Part shown: one piece after another, positions 8,614-18,714 of the stretch
How the letters are laid out: every line of letters begins with the position of its first letter
Numbering within the stretch: the stretch's first letter is position 1
Assembly (NCBI RefSeq): GCF_001456115.1
Contig: NZ_CP013264.1
Location: 1,506,501-1,570,500 of the forward strand
DNA: 64,000 nucleotides
Reading direction: 5' to 3'
From: Sphingobium baderi
Lineage (GTDB): Bacteria > Pseudomonadota > Alphaproteobacteria > Sphingomonadales > Sphingomonadaceae
Notes under the pieces: model-generated
The model's database searches: none
What the model was told of the DNA's origin: nothing
The model's input: only the letters and a program-made list of their open reading frames with translations
Translations under genes and position numbers: made by a program

Positions 8614-10239
8614 TCAGGCGGCTATGTTCGATTGAACGGCATCTTCGAGGATGAAGCGGGCGGCGCGCTCAGCGATCATCATGGTCGGCGCACTGGTATT
8701 GCCGCTTATGATCTCGGGCATGACAGAGGCATCGACGACGCGCAGGCCGGCGACGCCGCGGACCCGTAGCCGGCCATCGACCACGGCCATTGGATCGCTG
8801 TCGGGGCCCATCTTGCACGTGCCCGTGGGATGATAGGCGGTATTGACGATCTTGCGCAGCGCCGCATCGATCTCTGCATCGCTTTGATGTTGCGCACCCG
8901 GCTCGATCTCATTGCCGGTCATGGCGGCGAGGGCGGGCTGGGCGAAGATGCGTCGCGCCTCGCGGAAGCCGGCGATCAGCGTTTTCATGTCATAGGGGTC
9001 GGCGAAGAAATTGGGGTCGATAACCGGTTTGTCCTCCGGCCTGTTGCTCGCCAGGCGGACAGATCCCGCACTTTTGGGGCGCAACAGCTGTATGAGGCCC
9101 ATATAGCCGTGCCGCCGCGGGACTGATCGCGCGTCGAGCTTCAGCCCGACCAGGAAGGTAATCTGGATGTCGGGGCGCCCGGATCCATCGGTGCAGAGGA
9201 AGCCGCCGCATTCCGCGACGTTGGAGGCCAACATGCCTTCCCGCTTCGCCAGATACCTGAAAGGGCTGGCAAGGATGCGGGGAAGAGCCTTGGGCGAAAC
9301 CGCATAGGATTCGCCCGAAGGATTTTCCATTGCGACATGAACGGTGGGATGATCCTGCAGATGCGCGCCCACCCCCGGAAGGTGATGAACAGGCTTGATC
9401 CCCATCTCGCGCAGATGCTCTTCGGGCCCGACGCCCGAGAGCAGGAGCAGCTGCGGCGAATTGATGGCGCCAGCGCACAGGACAATTTCACGGCGCGCTG
9501 AGATCGTGCTCCGCGTACCGCTCTGCTCGATCTCGAGGCCAGTTGCGCGGCCGCGGTCGAAGAGGATGCGGCGGACCAGCGTGTCGGCCATGACGGTCAG
9601 ATTGGGCCGGTGCAGGGCAGGATGAAGGAAAGCGCGCGCGCTGGAGAGACGCGTGCCGTTTCGCTGGTTGAGATCGTAGCGGCCAAAGCCGTCCTGTCTT
9701 TCGCCTGCAAAATCATCGTTGCGATGATGGCCGGCTTCAACCGCCGCGTCGACGATAGCGGCGGCGATTGGATTGAAGGAGCGCGGTTTCTCGACATCGA
9801 GTTCGCCGCCCTTGCCGTGCCAGGGCTTGTCACCTTCATGGTAATTCTCGACCGCCTTGAAGGCGGGCAGCACAGTGTCATAGGACCAACCGGTATTGCC
9901 GGCCTGTTCCCAGGCGTCATAATCCGCCTTCTGGCCCCGGATATAGACACCGCCATTGATCGCGCTGCAGCCTCCGAACAGCTTTCCGCGTGGAAAATTG
10001 ATCTGCCGGTTACCAATTGCAGCGTTGCCGCTGAGCTGCTGTTTCCAGTTATATTTCTCATGCGGCAGCAGGAAGATATTGCCGACGGGCATCGCGGTCT
10101 TCAGGTTCACCGGCCACTTCCTGTCCGATGGTCCCGCCTCGATCAGGGCGACGCGAATGGCTGGGTCGGCTGACAGGCGGTTCGCCATCAGGCTGCCGGC
10201 TGAACCTGAGCCGATTACGATATAGTCGAAGTCACTCAT
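8614..10239 (-). CDS. GMC-family FAD-dependent alcohol oxidoreductase
   Basis: The protein is 541 residues. Seen: N-terminal FAD motif [17 protein letters not shown], the GMC block [15 protein letters not shown] near residue 80, the second GMC signature [16 protein letters not shown] near residue 255, and the C-terminal catalytic histidine in [10 protein letters not shown]. The family includes choline, polyethylene glycol and aryl-alcohol dehydrogenases. The reading frame stays open upstream into the transporter gene, but the real start is the ATG at 10239: it overlaps the transporter stop codon as ATGA, which implies translational coupling. With the downstream aldehyde dehydrogenase it forms an alcohol-to-acid pair. 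Confidence 0.93.
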   Translation of the reverse strand: MSDFDYIVIGSGSAGSLMANRLSADPAIRVALIEAGPSDRKWPVNLKTAMPVGNIFLLPHEKYNWKQQLSGNAAIGNRQINFPRGKLFGGCSAINGGVYIRGQKADYDAWEQAGNTGWSYDTVLPAFKAVENYHEGDKPWHGKGGELDVEKPRSFNPIAAAIVDAAVEAGHHRNDDFAGERQDGFGRYDLNQRNGTRLSSARAFLHPALHRPNLTVMADTLVRRILFDRGRATGLEIEQSGTRSTISARREIVLCAGAINSPQLLLLSGVGPEEHLREMGIKPVHHLPGVGAHLQDHPTVHVAMENPSGESYAVSPKALPRILASPFRYLAKREGMLASNVAECGGFLCTDGSGRPDIQITFLVGLKLDARSVPRRHGYMGLIQLLRPKSAGSVRLASNRPEDKPVIDPNFFADPYDMKTLIAGFREARRIFAQPALAAMTGNEIEPGAQHQSDAEIDAALRKIVNTAYHPTGTCKMGPDSDPMAVVDGRLRVRGVAGLRVVDASVMPEIISGNTSAPTMMIAERAARFILEDAVQSNIAA

Positions 10240-11546
10240 GCGTTTGCGTCCTGCCGGCCGAGACGGGGGACATGGCCCCGCACGGTGATGAAACCAATGG
10301 CGTTGACCAGCATCAGGCCGGAGAGGACGCCGAAGAAACCCAGATTGCCGCCGCCGATCAGGCTGGCGCCGGCCACCGCGCTGACGATCGCGCCTGCACG
10401 TCCCGCAGCACCCATCAGGCCCAGCCCCCGGGCACGCACGGCGGTGGGGAAGGCATGTGCTCCGACCGCGAACATGGCCGACTGTGCGGCGCTGGCGAAA
10501 AGGCCGAGAGCGCCGAGGCTGGCGAGGACGGCGGGCTCGTTCCGCCCGCCTTCGATGGGGAGCAGGGCGAGGACGGCGCAAACAACCGCGCCAATGACTG
10601 CCATGAAGATAAGCGTGGGACGCGAGCCGAGCCGGATGATTGCAAGAGAGGCAAACATCGCGCCGATTGTGCCGCCGACGTTGAAGCTGGTGAGGCCCAG
10701 GCTCGCGGTCTGGAGACCGAAGCCCGCGCTGAACAGCATCGTGGGTGCCCAGTTGAACATCAGGTAGATCATGAACATGCCCGAGAACATCGCCAGCGAG
10801 AGGGCAAGGCTGTCCCGCAGCAATGCACCCCTAAGAAGAGCGCTGAACGGAGCGTGCGGCGCCTGCCCGCCACGGCCGGGTGGCTGCACGGCCGCCGGGT
10901 CGGGATGCCGGATGCGACGCAGGATGGCGTCGAGCTCGACGCGGCGGTCCGGGCGCTGGGCGAGGTAACGCGGGGATTCCGGCAGGATGAACCAGAGAAG
11001 AGTGACGAAGGCGAGGGTGATGATGCCACCCAGATAAAACAGCCAGCGCCATCCCAGCACCGGCAATATCGCCGCTGCGGCGACACCGCCCAATATGCCG
11101 CCGATCGACACACAGACTACCCCGAAGGTAACGGCCACGCTGCGCCACCGCGCCGGCGTGAATTCAGCGATCATGGCGCTCGCCGTGCCGGGAACGCCTC
11201 CCAGGCCGACACCGGCTATCGTCTTGAGGAGGGCGACATGCCATAGTTCGATGGAAAAGCCCGTGGCGAGCGTCGCGACGCCGAAAATCGCGACGCCAAT
11301 CAGCAGGGCTCCGCGTCGCCCGAACCGATCACCAATCGCGCCGGAGGTCAGCGTGCCGATACCCATGCCAACAAATCCCAGGGCGAAGACAAAGCCAAGG
11401 GCATCGCGGCTGATGCCCCACTCCTTGAGCAATGAGGGGGCCGCAAGACCAAGCATTTGGTTGTCGAGACCGTCAAGTATGACGGTCGCAGCGATCATCA
11501 GGACCGCCCAAATCTGATATGAGGACAGGGGCAATGCATCGAGCAT
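10236..11546 (-). CDS. MFS transporter, aromatic acid:H+ symporter type
   Basis: About 436 residues with twelve hydrophobic segments in two six-helix halves, and the MFS motif GAIGDRFGRRGALLIG between helices 2 and 3. The first helix holds the LDGLDNQMLG pattern characteristic of the aromatic acid/H+ symporter (AAHS) group, which imports benzoate-like acids. I chose the ATG at 11546 because a strong AGGAGGGAG site precedes it; another start lies 60 bp upstream at 11606. It is third in the leftward operon after a Rieske oxygenase and its reductase, and its stop overlaps the GMC start. Confidence 0.88.
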   Translation of the reverse strand: MLDALPLSSYQIWAVLMIAATVILDGLDNQMLGLAAPSLLKEWGISRDALGFVFALGFVGMGIGTLTSGAIGDRFGRRGALLIGVAIFGVATLATGFSIELWHVALLKTIAGVGLGGVPGTASAMIAEFTPARWRSVAVTFGVVCVSIGGILGGVAAAAILPVLGWRWLFYLGGIITLAFVTLLWFILPESPRYLAQRPDRRVELDAILRRIRHPDPAAVQPPGRGGQAPHAPFSALLRGALLRDSLALSLAMFSGMFMIYLMFNWAPTMLFSAGFGLQTASLGLTSFNVGGTIGAMFASLAIIRLGSRPTLIFMAVIGAVVCAVLALLPIEGGRNEPAVLASLGALGLFASAAQSAMFAVGAHAFPTAVRARGLGLMGAAGRAGAIVSAVAGASLIGGGNLGFFGVLSGLMLVNAIGFITVRGHVPRLGRQDANA

Positions 11547-11657
11547 GCCCTCTCCCTCCTGTCTCATTGCGATACCTGCCAACGGCTTCTCCTCAGTGGG
11601 GATCATTGCCCCTTTTTATCATTCATCGGCCACCTATCCCTGGCCTCTTGCCGGATG

Positions 11658-12590
11658 CTAGATGTCGAGCACCAGGGTGGGCGTTTTCGATCCCGAGCAG
11701 CAGACCATGATCGACGTATTGGCCGCCTTCTCCTCGTCGGTCAGGAAATGATCACGATGATCTGGAATGCCATCCAGCACCTTGACCTGGCAGGTGCCGC
11801 AAACCCCCTCGGCGCAGGCAAAACCAATATCCACACCGGCACTTAGCAGTGCGTCGAGCATGGTCTCACCCTCCTCGACGGTGATGGTCTTGCCGCTTTT
11901 TGTCAGTTCCAACGTATAGCCGCCATCGGTCGCAACTTCCGTGTCGGCCGAGAAATACTCGATATGGGCGTGGCCCTTCGGCCGCGCTGCGTTCACCGCG
12001 ACGAACGCATCCAGCATGCCCGACGGACCGCAGCAGTAAAGATGGGCATCGGCGGGGGCAGCGTCGCAGATCGCGCGCAGATCGAGACGTTGCCCACCAG
12101 GGATCGAATCGAACACGATGTGCGCCTGCGGGAAATTCTCCACGCGATCGACATAGGCCGCCCGTTCGGGAACCGCGGCGACATAGTGCAGTTCCCAGCT
12201 GCGGCCCAGGGCCTCGAGGCGGGAGACCATCGACAACATCGGCGTTATGCCGATACCGCCACCGATCAGCACGGTGTGCGCTGCCGATTCCTCAAGCGGG
12301 AAGTTATTCTTGGGTTCCGAGATTTCCAGTATCTCGCCGACCCGCCATTTCTCATGAATGTGGCGAGATCCGCCGCGGCTGTCGATCGTATGATGCACCG
12401 CAATCTCGTAATAGCTATGGATGGCGGGATCGTTGACGAGCGAGTAGCTGCGCGCGAGGCCAGGGGCGAGCTGCAGATCGATATGTGCGCCCGCAGTGAA
12501 GGCGGGAAGCTTTTCGCCCGGCAAAGGCTCCAGGATGTAACTGTTGATACCTTCCGCTTCCCAGCGGATATTGCGAAGCTTTACGCGCAT
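11658..12590 (-). CDS. Rieske oxygenase reductase, VanB/phthalate dioxygenase reductase type
   Basis: The protein is 310 residues with three domains in order: flavin-binding barrel (RSYSLVNDP near residue 50), NAD-binding domain (LIGGGIGITPMLSM near residue 110), and a C-terminal plant-type 2Fe-2S ferredoxin with ligands in CAEGVCGTCQVKVLDG plus a final cysteine in VCCSGSK. This layout is typical of VanB and phthalate dioxygenase reductase, which move electrons from NADH to a Rieske oxygenase. It lies directly downstream of the Rieske oxygenase at 12.7-14.1 kb, its likely partner. It is the only such reductase in the window and may serve the other Rieske proteins too. Confidence 0.93.
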   Translation of the reverse strand: MRVKLRNIRWEAEGINSYILEPLPGEKLPAFTAGAHIDLQLAPGLARSYSLVNDPAIHSYYEIAVHHTIDSRGGSRHIHEKWRVGEILEISEPKNNFPLEESAAHTVLIGGGIGITPMLSMVSRLEALGRSWELHYVAAVPERAAYVDRVENFPQAHIVFDSIPGGQRLDLRAICDAAPADAHLYCCGPSGMLDAFVAVNAARPKGHAHIEYFSADTEVATDGGYTLELTKSGKTITVEEGETMLDALLSAGVDIGFACAEGVCGTCQVKVLDGIPDHRDHFLTDEEKAANTSIMVCCSGSKTPTLVLDI

Positions 12591-12743
12591 CTACCTCTCC
12601 TCTTGGTGCGTAGCGCGCAGTGGCAATAAGTCTGAGACGCCATTGATCGACGCGCAGACCTTGCCCAACTCGTACCGTCACCTGTTCCTGATATATTGAT
12701 GAAGGATTGGGACCGGTCATGGATAGCCGGTCCCGTTTAAAGC

Positions 12744-14060
12744 CTATTCCGCAGCCTCGATCTCATTGACCGGCCAACGCACGGCCTTGGCGAGCGCAGC
12801 CTGGTACGCTCCGGCGAGCGTATCGTTCGGATCGTGCAGGAAGGAGCCGGCGCGTGCCTTGTAGAAGACGTCGGGATTTTCGATACCCGGCGGCACCGTG
12901 CCCTTATTGGCAAACGCGCGGGCAGCCAGAAGAACCCGGCGGCGGACACGCGCGATCATCTGGTCGGTGGGCGCGAGGTTCTCGAAGCTGTGGTCGGTGA
13001 TCGGACCCATGCTTTCGGTCACGGCCTGATCCTGCATCGTGATATTGGGGATGCCGGTGAACTGATGGCCGTTGCGCTGCGATTCCCGATCGATCGCCCA
13101 GTCATTGGCTTCGCTGTCGGTCGAACGCCAGCGGCCGAACCAGTCGGTCGTGTTGGGCGCATAGCTGATCTGGTCGAAGAGCGGCGTGCCGTCCTTGAGC
13201 GTTGAGTTGTAGGCGGGGTTGCCGGCGTCCACGCCGCAGGTGATGTCGAAAAGCATCGAATGCTCATCGTCCATCGGCACCCATGCGCGGGCGATGGCGC
13301 GGCTGACGAAGCGGTTATTGGGCGTCTGCGTCCAGAAGGGGAACATATAATGGGCAATGCGCCAGCTCATCTGGCCATCATCGTTCGGACGGTAGCCGCC
13401 ATACATGACGCCCCAGTCGGACTGGGCGACTTCATATTCCGGTGCGCGGTTGAGCACAGTCGGGCGCATCGGATGGTCAGGTTCGAGATCGTCTGCTTCG
13501 ATGCCGCCGACGTGGAGGAAGCCGACATGGCTGGTGTCGATATCTCCCTCGAGCGCCTGAAGCCAGTTGCAGTCGCGCTGCAGACACCAGATCTCGGCTT
13601 CGGGGTGCATCGTCGCCTCGATTTCCGGGAGCGGCGGCGGGGCCGCCTGGTTCTCACCCATATAGACCCAGATCAGGCCATTGGCCTCATAGGTCTTGTA
13701 GGCCTTGGCGTGCACCTTCTCCTTGAAATCCATGCGCGCGGGAACGGACGGCATATCGACGCACTTGCCGTCGACGTCGAACTTCCAGCCATGATAAACG
13801 CAGCGGATGCCGTTTTCCTCATTGCGACCGATGAACAAGGAGGCACAGCGGTGAGGGCAGCGATGGTCCATGATGCCGACCCGACCCGAACTGTCGCGGA
13901 AAGCGATCAGCTTTTCGCACAGGATCATCAGGCGAACCGGATCGCCATCAGCCGTCACTTCCGACGAAAGGCATGCCGGCAACCAATATTGCCGCATGAA
14001 CGTCCCCATCACCGTTCCGGGACCTACCCGGGTCATATCTGCGCTGTCTGTCGATTGCAT
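12744..14060 (-). CDS. Rieske non-heme iron oxygenase, phthalate 4,5-dioxygenase-like
   Basis: The protein is 438 residues. The Rieske cluster ligands are C68-x-H70 and C87-x2-H90 (CPHRCAS and CVYHGW). The catalytic domain carries the mononuclear iron segment GDIDTSHVGFLH. The long single-subunit form without a beta subunit matches the phthalate dioxygenase/O-demethylase branch, which hydroxylates or O-demethylates substituted aromatic acids. It is first in the leftward operon with its reductase 153 bp downstream, followed by transporter, GMC and aldehyde dehydrogenase. Motif site D lies 126 bp upstream in the region shared with the TonB receptor. The exact substrate is unknown. Confidence 0.92.
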   Translation of the reverse strand: MQSTDSADMTRVGPGTVMGTFMRQYWLPACLSSEVTADGDPVRLMILCEKLIAFRDSSGRVGIMDHRCPHRCASLFIGRNEENGIRCVYHGWKFDVDGKCVDMPSVPARMDFKEKVHAKAYKTYEANGLIWVYMGENQAAPPPLPEIEATMHPEAEIWCLQRDCNWLQALEGDIDTSHVGFLHVGGIEADDLEPDHPMRPTVLNRAPEYEVAQSDWGVMYGGYRPNDDGQMSWRIAHYMFPFWTQTPNNRFVSRAIARAWVPMDDEHSMLFDITCGVDAGNPAYNSTLKDGTPLFDQISYAPNTTDWFGRWRSTDSEANDWAIDRESQRNGHQFTGIPNITMQDQAVTESMGPITDHSFENLAPTDQMIARVRRRVLLAARAFANKGTVPPGIENPDVFYKARAGSFLHDPNDTLAGAYQAALAKAVRWPVNEIEAAE

Positions 14061-14185
14061 GATTCAGGCTCTTCCTTGACGTTTTGATGAACGCTTGCGC
14101 AGTGACCTTATCTCAAGCCACAGCGAGGCGCGGAAATTCCAATCATCATCGGATAGCCCGCGTCTCTGGCTGCCTCTAATCGGAA

Positions 14186-14200
14186 CTTGGTCGTACCATT
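14186..14200. promoter_or_regulatory. Putative GntR/FadR-type operator, site D
   Basis: The site holds TGGTCGTACCA (14188-14198), a full match to TGGTnnnACCA; on the minus strand it extends to AATGGTACGACC. It lies in the 241-bp divergent region between the Rieske/reductase operon and the TonB-receptor operon, so one site could control both. Nothing else clear was seen in this region. Confidence 0.55.
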
Positions 14201-14301
14201 CAAAAACCGGGACGTAGCTATTGCCGCTTGCTTCAACTTGCTGTCTTACCCCGTGACCCAAGGCGAAAAATCGCCCACACACACAGGGGAGATGCTCGGC
14301 A

Positions 14302-16554
14302 ATGCCTTTCAATCACAAGCTTTATTCCGCGCTCGCAGGCGTCATGCTTGCTGGTATTTATGGACCTGCTGCGGCTCAAACGTCCGCAGATGATCAACAA
14401 CAGGACAATGCGCAGCAGGAGCAGGTGGCGGGCGACATCATCGTCACGGCGCAGCGGCGCGAATCGACCGTCCGGGAAGTGCCCTTTTCGATCGCGGCCT
14501 TCGGCGGCGAGGCGCTGCGCAATAGCCAGGTTTTCAGTCCGACGGCACTCACGCAGCAAATGCCGGGAATTACCATCAACACTTCAGACAAGTCGCTATC
14601 GATTGTCGCGATCCGTGGCAATGTCTCCACGTTCCGTACCGCCACACTGGACACGCCCGTCGCCTATTTCATGGACGACGTCTACTATGTCTTCAACAAC
14701 GACCTCAACGCCAACTTCTTCGATACCGACCGTGTCGAAGTGCTTCGCGGGCCGCAAGGAACATTGTTCGGGCGAAATGTCGTGGGCGGCGCAATTGCGG
14801 TCATCACCAACAATCCCGCCTTCAAGGATGACTATTTCTTCCAGGTCACAGGCGGAAATGGCGGCTTCATCCGCACAGAGGGCATGGTCAACGGCACACT
14901 GGTGGACGATAAGATTGCGGCGCGTTTCGCCTTCAGTACCGAGAGTTCCGATGGACTTATCGACACGCCCAATCAATCCGGCAGCTATGGGAAGACCGAT
15001 GGCTATGCCATGCGCGGCAAGCTTCTGTTCGAGCCGACAGACACGCTGAAGATCATTCTGTCGGGCGACTATAGCTTCACGAAGGGTAATGGTGGTGCCA
15101 TCAGCCTGGGGGTTGGCGGTGTCCAGCGGATTCCCGCCACCTTTGGAAGCTATGATGACAGCGAGTGGACGAACAACGACTATGCTCGATCGCCCTATCG
15201 GCAGCGACTGCGCGGTGGCTATTTACGCGGCGATCTTGACCTGCTGGGCGGGACGCTCACGTCCATAACCGGCTATCGCATGAATGACAGCCGCGCGATC
15301 AACGACGATGTGCCGGTCGCGACCGTCGTGCCCGTTTTCGACCGCAGACAGGTGGTCAAGAACCGAAGCTTCACGCAGGAAGTCCGCTTCGCGTCCGCGC
15401 CCGGCCGCTTTTCTTATGTGGTCGGCGCCTACTTCCTGTCGGCGGACGTTTCGACGACGAACATCTTCTACTATAGTCCGTTGCCGGGTTCGGCAGTGAA
15501 TGCCACTGTGCGGCGTAATCCCCAGGTGACCAACATCACACGCGTGCAGGATGGCAATATTCGAAGCATTGCGGTCTTCGGCGAGGGCACGTTCGAGATA
15601 ACGGATCGATTGTCCCTGGTCGCCGGTGGCCGCTATACGTCTGATCGCAAGAAGATCGACTATCATGCTTTCTCGACCACCGACGCAGGGTCGATTCCCG
15701 GTTTCGGCTTTCCTGGCGAGGTGTTTGCGTCGGGCGGCAAGACTTGGGACGCTTTTACGCCCCGTGTTACGCTGAAATATGCGCCGGTCGACAAGGTCAA
15801 TATTTACGCGACCTGGGCGAAGGGTTTCAAATCCGGCGGCTTTGTCGACAATGCCTACCTCAACCCGACGCTACCGCTCGAGCCGGAGAAGGCGCAAAAC
15901 TACGAGATCGGCGCCAAGACCCGGCTGTTCCACAACATGCTCGACTTCAACGTCGCACTGTTCCAGCAAAAGACCAAGAACCTCCAGAATTTTTCTGGCG
16001 CGGGCGGCATTGCCCACACCTATAATGGCACGCTCAAGATGAAGGGCTGGGAAATCGAGTCGGTCCTGCGTCCGGTCGACGGGCTGCGGCTCACCGGCAA
16101 TTACACCCATTTGATCGGCGAATACACGTCGTTGCGCGACCCGCTGGTCAATCTCGACTATTCGGGCAACCCGGCCAAGTTTGCGCCGCGCGACAGCTTC
16201 ACGATCGGCGCAAGCTATGACCTGTCGATGGGCAATGGTGCGAAGCTGACGCCTCAGGCAGACTTCAACTATTCCAGCCGCATATCCACGGACGACGCGA
16301 ACACTCTGCGCCTCTACGACAATCTCTACAACGACACGAAGGGGCGGACACTCAATGCCCGTCTCAACTATGAATCCGCCAATGGGCGCTGGACGCTTGG
16401 CATATGGGGAAAGAACCTCACCAACAACTATCAGATCGTCAACGCCGACGATATTACCGCCTTCCTTGCGATGCCTGGCAATGGCACCACCTATTGGAAG
16501 ATCTTCACCAACACACCGCGGACATACGGGGTCACTTTGTCCGTGCGACCGTAA
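14302..16554 (+). CDS. TonB-dependent outer-membrane receptor
   Basis: The protein is 750 residues. A signal peptide spans about residues 1-25 (cleavage near GPAAAQ), the plug domain starts at DIIVTAQRRESTVREVPF, and a beta-barrel with alternating aromatic strands ends in GVTLSVRP. The LRGPQGTLFGRNVVGGAI block is the standard plug signature of sphingomonad receptors that import hydrophobic or complex substrates rather than siderophores. It heads the rightward operon with an SDR, a Rieske oxygenase and an MFS carrier, so it probably takes up the substrate of those enzymes. Confidence 0.93.
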   Translation: MPFNHKLYSALAGVMLAGIYGPAAAQTSADDQQQDNAQQEQVAGDIIVTAQRRESTVREVPFSIAAFGGEALRNSQVFSPTALTQQMPGITINTSDKSLSIVAIRGNVSTFRTATLDTPVAYFMDDVYYVFNNDLNANFFDTDRVEVLRGPQGTLFGRNVVGGAIAVITNNPAFKDDYFFQVTGGNGGFIRTEGMVNGTLVDDKIAARFAFSTESSDGLIDTPNQSGSYGKTDGYAMRGKLLFEPTDTLKIILSGDYSFTKGNGGAISLGVGGVQRIPATFGSYDDSEWTNNDYARSPYRQRLRGGYLRGDLDLLGGTLTSITGYRMNDSRAINDDVPVATVVPVFDRRQVVKNRSFTQEVRFASAPGRFSYVVGAYFLSADVSTTNIFYYSPLPGSAVNATVRRNPQVTNITRVQDGNIRSIAVFGEGTFEITDRLSLVAGGRYTSDRKKIDYHAFSTTDAGSIPGFGFPGEVFASGGKTWDAFTPRVTLKYAPVDKVNIYATWAKGFKSGGFVDNAYLNPTLPLEPEKAQNYEIGAKTRLFHNMLDFNVALFQQKTKNLQNFSGAGGIAHTYNGTLKMKGWEIESVLRPVDGLRLTGNYTHLIGEYTSLRDPLVNLDYSGNPAKFAPRDSFTIGASYDLSMGNGAKLTPQADFNYSSRISTDDANTLRLYDNLYNDTKGRTLNARLNYESANGRWTLGIWGKNLTNNYQIVNADDITAFLAMPGNGTTYWKIFTNTPRTYGVTLSVRP

Positions 16555-16568
16555 GTCCACTTCGCCCC

Positions 16569-16592
16569 GGGGGAGGATGCGAGTCCTTCCCC
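16569..16592 (+). terminator. Intercistronic hairpin after the TonB receptor
   Basis: A 9-bp stem with one G-U pair (GGGGGAGGA and TCCTTCCCC) lies 15 bp after the receptor stop. There is only a weak T-run after it. It may attenuate transcription or protect the receptor mRNA 3' end rather than fully terminate. Confidence 0.35.
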
Positions 16593-16622
16593 AACTCTTT
16601 CATCCCTATTCAGGATCCACCA

Positions 16623-17402
16623 ATGGCCGACAGCTTCGATCTTCCCGCAAATGGCAGTTTCTCCTTCGATGGCCGTACGGCGCTCATCACCGGTGGCGGC
16701 CGAGGCGTTGGGGAAGCGATTGCTCGGGAGATCCATGCGGGTGGGGGCAGAGTGGCTGTGAGCGATGTCGATCTGGCGGTAGCCCAGGAAGTCGCGGACT
16801 CGCTCGATCCCAGCGGCGCAAGCGCCGTCGCTCTACAACTCGATGTCCGGGAGAAAGCAGATTTTCTTGCCGCCCGCGACCGTATCGCGTCGGAATGGGG
16901 GCGGATTGATATCGTTGTCAACAATGCAGGTTTCGCCAAGCGGACGCCCACCCAGGACATCACACCCGAAGAGTTCGACGCGATCGTCCAGGTCAATATG
17001 CGCAGCGTGTTCCTGAGCTGTCAGATCTTTTCCGAGCATATGCGGGAAAGCGGATATGGCCGGATCGTCAACATCACCTCACTCGCAGGGCAGAATGGAG
17101 GGACTGTCGCGTCGCCTCATTATGCCGCTTCAAAAGCCGGAGCGATCATGCTGACCAAATATTTCGCGCGATACCTGGCAGGAACCGGCGTAACCGTGAA
17201 CGCCATCGCACCTGGACCGATCGACACTGCGAAGGCGCGGTTGTCGCCTGAGCAGATCGCTCGGGTTGAAGAGGAGGTTCCGATCGGCCGGTTCATGACG
17301 GTGAGCGAGATCGCCGCGGCCGCGGCGTTGCTCGCGTCGGATCGCGGCGGTTTCTTCGTGGGAGCCACACTCGATATGAATGGGGGGCTGTATCTGCGCT
17401 AA
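16623..17402 (+). CDS. Short-chain dehydrogenase/reductase
   Basis: The protein is 259 residues, classical SDR length. Seen: NAD(P) motif TGGGRGVGEAIA near residue 22, NNAG near residue 100, catalytic serine in NITSLAG, and the Y-x3-K motif in HYAASKAG. The C-terminal APGPIDTAKA segment follows. I chose the ATG at 16623, with AGGA upstream, over an earlier in-frame start that would extend into the receptor gene. SDRs of this length oxidise a secondary alcohol or a dihydrodiol; the neighbouring Rieske oxygenase suggests an oxygenated ring or side-chain intermediate. Confidence 0.9.
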   Translation: MADSFDLPANGSFSFDGRTALITGGGRGVGEAIAREIHAGGGRVAVSDVDLAVAQEVADSLDPSGASAVALQLDVREKADFLAARDRIASEWGRIDIVVNNAGFAKRTPTQDITPEEFDAIVQVNMRSVFLSCQIFSEHMRESGYGRIVNITSLAGQNGGTVASPHYAASKAGAIMLTKYFARYLAGTGVTVNAIAPGPIDTAKARLSPEQIARVEEEVPIGRFMTVSEIAAAAALLASDRGGFFVGATLDMNGGLYLR

Positions 17403-17569
17403 CCCTGGGGGCGAAGCTATGTTCAAATCTCGTCCCTGTTTTCTTATGGCGATATTGGATTGCGATTGGCAAATCGATACCATGTGATCCTATCGTGCCG
17501 GAATAGTTTAATGGAGACGGCTGCGTGCGTGGATACGGGTAGTCGTTCGCCTGGCTGAGGAGAGGTCGG

Positions 17570-18613
17570 ATGTTCATCTACAATACCTGGTATGTCGCTG
17601 CATTCGCGCATGAAGTCGCCCCCGGCAAAGTGCTTGGGCGGCGCTTTCTGGACAGGCCGGTGGCCCTATTTCGTACCGAGGATGGTGAGATCGCTGCCCT
17701 CGAGGATCGGTGCAGCCACCGGGCTATGCCGCTGAGCGCGGGCCATGTCGATGGGCAGGTGATCCGCTGCTGCTATCATGGCGTAGAGTTCGACAAGCGC
17801 GGCGCCTGTACCCGTATTCCTAATCAGTCCCGCATCCCCGCAGCCGCCAATGTGCGCTCCTATCCAGTTGTCGAGAAGGATCATCTGATCTGGATCTGGA
17901 TGGGAGAAGCCGCGCTGGCCGATCCCGATATTATCATCGACAACCCCGAGCATAACGACCCAAGCTGGACGTGGCGGCCATACAACTTCCCGGTGAAGGC
18001 AAACTGGCAGCTGATCATCGATAACATCATGGACCTGACGCATGTTCCCTATATTCATGCGCGGACCATTGGCGGTAATCCCGAGCAGCATTATGGCGCC
18101 GATACGAAGGTCGAGTTCGACGGTCGCAAGGTGACCCTGCTACGCAAGATGCCCAATTCCGTCCCGCCTAAATCCTATATCGACGCAGGTGGCTTCAAGG
18201 GTCGCGTCGATCGCTGGCAGGAAGTGCGGTTCGAGCCTGGTATCGGCATGACCTGCCGGGTAAACGCGGGCGGCTGTGACGTTGGAACGGGCGCTTATGA
18301 AGGCAAGCGCGACAATGGTTTCATGCTTGCCAACAATCATTTCATCACGCCCGAGACTGAAACGACAAGCCATTATCTCTGGACGATCTGTACGACGGCG
18401 TCCAAGGAAAGCGGCGTCCCCGATGTGCTGTTCGACCAGTTTTTCGACACCATCACCGAGGACGAGGAAACACTCGCGGCGCAGCAGCTTCGGATCGATG
18501 ACGAGCCAGGCCGGGCCTTTGTGGGTATCGCGAGCGATGGCGCCGTCAATCAGGCACGGCGTGTGCTTGAAGCGCTCCAAAGCGCGGAGGATGTCGGCTC
18601 GATCGCAGCCTGA
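17570..18613 (+). CDS. Rieske oxygenase, vanillate O-demethylase VanA-like
   Basis: The protein is 347 residues, the length of VanA-type oxygenase components. It starts MFIYNTWYVAAFAHEV, a hallmark of this branch. Rieske ligands are C48-x-H50 and C67-x2-H70. The iron site lies in WQLIIDNIMDLTHVPYIH with the D/H residues in the expected positions. Such enzymes demethylate aryl methyl ethers or hydroxylate related rings. GAGGAGAGG precedes the ATG. No reductase is adjacent, so it may borrow the one at 11.7-12.6 kb. It could act on a substrate other than vanillate, as this branch is broad. Confidence 0.92.
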   Translation: MFIYNTWYVAAFAHEVAPGKVLGRRFLDRPVALFRTEDGEIAALEDRCSHRAMPLSAGHVDGQVIRCCYHGVEFDKRGACTRIPNQSRIPAAANVRSYPVVEKDHLIWIWMGEAALADPDIIIDNPEHNDPSWTWRPYNFPVKANWQLIIDNIMDLTHVPYIHARTIGGNPEQHYGADTKVEFDGRKVTLLRKMPNSVPPKSYIDAGGFKGRVDRWQEVRFEPGIGMTCRVNAGGCDVGTGAYEGKRDNGFMLANNHFITPETETTSHYLWTICTTASKESGVPDVLFDQFFDTITEDEETLAAQQLRIDDEPGRAFVGIASDGAVNQARRVLEALQSAEDVGSIAA

Positions 18614-18714
18614 TCGCCGCTGGCAACAAAGGGGTGGAGCGCTATCCTGGCTGTCGCCCGTAGTGGCGGGCAACGGATGGGATTGCGTCTCGGCGGCGAT
18701 TGACCCCGGATAAG

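Noticed and set aside
8614-10581. Longer GMC protein starting at 10581
   Set aside because: The first 114 codons overlap the transporter gene in another frame and have no GMC similarity; the ATG at 10239 fits the FAD motif and the ATGA overlap.
13260-14087. 275-codon plus-strand frame opposite the phthalate-dioxygenase-like gene
   Set aside because: The opposite strand carries all Rieske motifs. This frame has no recognisable features.
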